From Phycisphaerae bacterium (GTDB lineage Bacteria; Planctomycetota; Phycisphaerae; UBA1845): a stretch of 64,000 nt of DNA. This document shows, in pieces, positions 61,099-64,000 of the stretch. Both the position numbers and the translations under genes were made by a program. The DNA is taken from positions 57,185 to 121,184 of the forward strand of contig JAJDDT010000050.1 in NCBI GenBank assembly GCA_029260165.1, read 5' to 3'. Numbering within the stretch: the stretch's first letter is position 1; every line of letters begins with the position of its first letter. The notes below the pieces were generated by a model that was not told the origin of the DNA, ran no database searches, and saw only the letters and a program-made list of their open reading frames with translations.

Positions 61099-61127
61099 TT
61101 GACACCGATCAATCGCCCGGCTAACCT
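61099..61127 (+). promoter_or_regulatory. Putative promoter for coaE
   Basis: TTGACA (61099-61104) and TAACCT (61122-61127) are 17 bases apart. Transcription near 61134 would make the longer coaE reading frames (starting 61036) impossible and favours a start at 61156 or 61204. Confidence 0.4.
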
Positions 61128-61203
61128 CCTTGTAGTGCATGTCCGGCGTGGCTGCGTGAAGCTGTCGGCGCTCGAGGAATTCCCGGTTGTCAATACGATT
61201 GCA

Positions 61204-61845
61204 GTGAAACCAGGCGACAGGAGTTCGCATCACAAGCTTGTCATTGGATTGGCAGGGGGGATTGCGTCGGGAAAGTCAACCGTCGCGGATTTCCTTCGTG
61301 AGTTGGGCGCGGCGATCATCGATTCCGACCGGATGGTTCACGAGGAGTTGTCCAGGCCCGACGTGGTCGAAACGCTCCTGTCATGGTGGGGTAAGGGAAT
61401 CTGCTGCGAAGACGGGCGCATCAACAAGGCCGGGTTGGCCGGCATTATTTTCGCCGATCATGGTCAACGCCAAAGGCTGGAAGAGTTTCTCTACCCCAGG
61501 CTTGAGGCGAGACGGCGAGACATGATGACGCAGATGGACGCCGACGAATCGGTGTCTGCCATTGTGATCAACAGTCCTCTTCTTTTTGAAGTCGGTCTTG
61601 ATTGCGAGTGCGACCAGGTGATTTTCGTCGATTGTGATCGCGAATCACGGTTGCGACGTGTGATCGAGACAAGGGGATGGACCGAAGAGGAGTTAGACAA
61701 GCGAGAAAAACTGCAGAAATCGCTGGAAGAAAAACGGCAACGAGCCGATTATGTAGTAGACAACAATTCCGGCATCGACGCGGTTCGCTCGTGTGTTCAG
61801 GACCTTTTTCACCAACTACTTTCAAAAAACAAACCGACCGCGTGA
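61204..61845 (+). CDS. coaE: Dephospho-CoA kinase
   Basis: 213 residues if GTG 61204 is the start, which fits the family size (about 200) better than ATG 61036, though no strong ribosome binding site precedes either; GTG 61156 is an alternative. CoaE phosphorylates the ribose 3'-OH of dephospho-CoA, the last step of coenzyme A synthesis. Motifs: VIGLAGGIASGKSTVADFLRELGAAIIDSDRMVHEEL (P-loop at about 13-21, then DSD), NSPLLFEVGLDCECDQVIFVDCDRESRLRRVIETRGWTEEE with the catalytic and lid regions, and KRQRADYVVDNNSG. It lies just before rho. The exact start remains open. Confidence 0.92.
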   Translation: MKPGDRSSHHKLVIGLAGGIASGKSTVADFLRELGAAIIDSDRMVHEELSRPDVVETLLSWWGKGICCEDGRINKAGLAGIIFADHGQRQRLEEFLYPRLEARRRDMMTQMDADESVSAIVINSPLLFEVGLDCECDQVIFVDCDRESRLRRVIETRGWTEEELDKREKLQKSLEEKRQRADYVVDNNSGIDAVRSCVQDLFHQLLSKNKPTA

Positions 61846-61977
61846 CCTGCATTCATAAGGTTGGCCTGGCAACGTAAATATTCTTTCGTATCACAGTGAA
61901 GAGGATCATTCCGTTTCGTCGCTTCTGTCGGCGGACGCTTTTGGAAAAAATTTATGGCATTTGAGGAGAAGACACAG

Positions 61978-63474
61978 ATGGCCAAGACCGGCTCAGGCCG
62001 AACCAGGACGCCAAGACGGCGTTCCCAGGATTCTGGCAACATCAAGAAGGCAACCAGGGAACGCGCACCCAAACCCGAAAAAGTCGCGGTCGCCGAAGAG
62101 GAAAAAACGACGGTCGATGGCAGTCAGATCATCGGAGGACCCGCAGTGGGTGACGATGAGGAGGAGCTTGAAGCCGTCGATGCCGAAACCCACGCCAAGT
62201 ACGAGGAAATCAAGCGCGGGGAAATCCATATCACTGCGCTGCAGAAGATGTCCGTCGCGGAACTGCACGAAGTCGCCAAACGCGAGGGCATGACCGAATA
62301 CACCGGTCTCAAAAAACAGGATCTCATTTTCCGCCTGCTCAAGGATCGCATCAGGCAAAACGGTCTGCTCGACGGTGAGGGTGTCCTTGAGATTCTGCCC
62401 GATGGGTTCGGGTTCCTGCGCTCACCGGAATACAACTTCCTGCCGGGTCCGGATGACATTTATGTCAGCCCGTCGCAGATTCGTCGCTTCGGTCTGCGGA
62501 CCGGTCAGATCGTCGTCGGTCAGATCAGGCCTCCCAAGGAATCGGAACGCTACTTCGCGCTGCTTCGCGTCGAAGCCATCAACTACGAAGCCCCCGACGC
62601 CGTCACCGAAAAGACCAACTTTGAAGACCTCACGCCCCTCCATCCGGAAAAACGTCTGGTGCTCGAAACAACGTCCGACGAAATGAACATGCGCATCGTC
62701 GACCTTGTCACGCCGATCGGCATGGGTCAGCGTATGTTGATCGTCGCGCCACCGCGCACGGGTAAGACGGTTCTAATGCAAAAGATGGCCAACGCGATCA
62801 CGACCAACCACCCCGAAGCCCACGTCATCATTCTTCTGATCGTCGAGCGCCCGGAAGAGGTCACCGAAATGCAGCGCGCCACCGAAGCGGAGGTCATCAG
62901 CTCCACCTTCGACGAGCCGGCCTCGCGACACGTTCAGGTGGCGGACATGGTCATTGAAAAAGCCAAACGCATGGTCGAATACGGCAAGGAAGTCGTGATT
63001 CTGCTCGACTCCATCACCCGTCTTGCCCGCGCGTACAACACCGAAATCCCCCACTCCGGCAAGATTCTCTCCGGTGGTGTGGACGCAAACGCACTGCAAA
63101 AACCAAAGCGTTTCTTCGGAGCCGCCCGAAACATCGAGGAAGGCGGATCGCTCACCATCATCGGAACCGCCCTCGTCGATACCGACAGCAAGATGGACCA
63201 GGTCATCTTTGAAGAGTTCAAAGGCACCGGTAACAGCGAGTTGCATCTCGATCGTCGTCTGGTTGATCGACGTACCTGGCCCGCCATCGATGTGGCTGCC
63301 AGTGGTACGCGAAAAGAGGAGCTGTTGCTCGATCCGAAGGAACTGGAGTTGGTCTACAAGCTGCGACGCGTGCTCAGCGACATGAACGTCGTCGAAGCCA
63401 TCGAACTGCTCCGCACGCGGTTGGGCAAGGTCAAGTCCAATGCGGAGTTCCTCATGACGATGAACCTCGCGTAG
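61978..63474 (+). CDS. rho: Transcription termination factor Rho
   Basis: 498 residues from ATG 61978 ([15 protein letters not shown]), with GAGGAG nine bases upstream; ATG 61954 adds eight residues. N-terminal basic/acidic insertion (1-80), then the Rho N-terminal helical part ([35 protein letters not shown], about 87-121), the cold-shock RNA-binding region ([35 protein letters not shown], about 132-165), and the ATPase with VAPPRTGKT (about 246-254), [14 protein letters not shown] and [13 protein letters not shown]. Rho is a hexameric helicase that ends transcription of unstructured RNA. It follows coaE by 132 bases. Several hairpin terminators in this window show both mechanisms are used. 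Confidence 0.96.
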   Translation: MAKTGSGRTRTPRRRSQDSGNIKKATRERAPKPEKVAVAEEEKTTVDGSQIIGGPAVGDDEEELEAVDAETHAKYEEIKRGEIHITALQKMSVAELHEVAKREGMTEYTGLKKQDLIFRLLKDRIRQNGLLDGEGVLEILPDGFGFLRSPEYNFLPGPDDIYVSPSQIRRFGLRTGQIVVGQIRPPKESERYFALLRVEAINYEAPDAVTEKTNFEDLTPLHPEKRLVLETTSDEMNMRIVDLVTPIGMGQRMLIVAPPRTGKTVLMQKMANAITTNHPEAHVIILLIVERPEEVTEMQRATEAEVISSTFDEPASRHVQVADMVIEKAKRMVEYGKEVVILLDSITRLARAYNTEIPHSGKILSGGVDANALQKPKRFFGAARNIEEGGSLTIIGTALVDTDSKMDQVIFEEFKGTGNSELHLDRRLVDRRTWPAIDVAASGTRKEELLLDPKELELVYKLRRVLSDMNVVEAIELLRTRLGKVKSNAEFLMTMNLA

Positions 63475-63772
63475 CGCTGTTGCCAATGTAGCGTCACCCC
63501 TTCTATGAAGCCGGGGTTGTCAAGTGTTTTTGGTCGATTGGTTCAACCTTCTATCCGGGCTGCCGCGGCGGGAGCGTCTCCTGTTGTTCGCACGCGGGCC
63601 CATTTAACGGTTACGATGGCGACGCCCATCCTTGTGGTCAAGCTCGAAGCCCAATGGGTGACCCGGGCCGTCGCCATGTCAATCGATTCAATTCACACCT
63701 GCGGTGGACGAATTTGTCCATCCAGAATCCTGCTTCACAAACGGTTCAGGTGAACGCTCGCCTTGATTATCT
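63475..63772. other. Gene-free region after rho
   Basis: About 300 bases with no credible gene. A small frame at 63505-63753 has no ribosome binding site, no family match and mixed codon use, so I leave it out. No obvious rho-independent terminator follows rho. Confidence 0.5.
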
Positions 63773-63880
63773 CAAACAATATACCAAACAAAACACAAAC
63801 AATATACCAAACGAAACACAAACAATATACCAAACGAACAGCTAACGATACGCCAAACAAAAAGCAAACAACAAATAATC
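63773..63880. repeat. 23-bp tandem repeat, about 4.5 copies
   Basis: The unit begins CAAACAATATACCAAAC and recurs every 23 bases at 63773, 63796, 63819, more loosely at 63842 (CTAACGATACGCCAAAC), and partly at 63865. It is A/C-rich, unlike the surroundings, and has no dyad symmetry. Array type and period point to replication slippage; no CRISPR-like spacers separate the units. Confidence 0.85.
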
Positions 63881-64000
63881 GGCCCCAAAAACGATAAACA
63901 CCTTACGCTACGGCAAACATCCTGCGCAGCCGCGGGAGCCGTGCCCGCATCTGCCCTCACCCTGTGCTGCCACCGTCGATCGCGAACCCGGCGGACACCA
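63881..64000. other. Window end, no gene seen
   Basis: The last 120 bases hold no start, tRNA or hairpin that I can support; a gene may begin beyond the edge. Confidence 0.4.

Noticed and set aside
63505..63753. Small plus-strand frame after rho
   Set aside because: No ribosome binding site, no recognisable domain, and a composition like noncoding sequence.
63773..63880. CRISPR array
   Set aside because: Units follow each other directly every 23 bases without unique spacers; no cas genes are near.

Overview
The window reads as chromosomal DNA of a planctomycete-like bacterium, most plausibly Phycisphaerae or a relative. This is inferred from protein style, since no rRNA is present. The clues are secreted proteins ending in Asp-rich dockerin/EF-hand-like modules, several small membrane proteins of a planctomycete type, a CxxC-CPEC ribbon tail, an EF-G paralogue with altered G motifs, tRNA-Ile and tRNA-Ala lying outside any rRNA operon, and diderm envelope genes (BamD-like, LptE-like, Wza-like). 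I see no prophage, insertion sequence, CRISPR array or plasmid function. Nearly all of the window is ordinary core genome.

Layout. 1-5.9 kb: the end of a molybdopterin oxidoreductase, a membrane protein, a secreted beta-helix/dockerin protein, and a DsbD-type disulfide reductase. 6-10.4 kb: a promoter with a possible structured RNA, then RNase Y, a YmdB-type phosphoesterase, a ribbon-tailed membrane protein and a DUF3841-like protein. 10.5-18.1 kb: a TrhO-S4-RluA fusion, tRNA-Ala and tRNA-Ile, a sigma-28-type sigma factor, TruA plus a glycosyltransferase, L35/L20, a PP2C phosphatase, and a selenocysteine tRNA. 18.2-22.2 kb: truB-GH3-hsp20, facing an FmdB gene and two small membrane proteins. 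22.3-29.8 kb: an exopolysaccharide export cluster (ExeA-like ATPase diverging from a Wza-like lipoprotein, a Wzc/GumC-like protein, a tyrosine autokinase and a glycosyltransferase), followed by a BshB1-like deacetylase.

29.8-45.4 kb: small conserved proteins, MazG-like, aspartate aminotransferase, a rhodanese/DoxX pair, an EF-G paralogue, a PH-domain membrane protein, a second PP2C phosphatase with a receiver-like domain, gatB followed by two DUF192 lipoproteins, a STAS protein, an RNase HII-like protein and tRNA-Arg. 45.4-51.5 kb: a 1765-residue secreted protein with a near-perfect ribosome binding site and a strong terminator. 51.5-64 kb: a 22-bp inverted repeat in front of an ABC exporter pair, a LolA-like protein, the operon DUF368-bamD-lptE-ftsH-folP, a VOC-like protein, coaE, rho and a 23-bp tandem repeat.

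Themes. RNA modification and decay is prominent (truA, truB, TrhO-RluA, RNase Y, RNase HII-like, rho, four tRNAs). Envelope biogenesis and polysaccharide export form a second theme. Two PP2C phosphatases and one STAS protein suggest partner-switching regulation with pieces at separate loci. I did not find a clearly new multigene system. The best leads are the three-part tRNA-modification fusion, the selenocysteine tRNA without a visible selenoprotein, the 22-bp inverted-repeat leader, the possible structured RNA near 6.1 kb, and the RNase HII-like protein with a changed catalytic residue.
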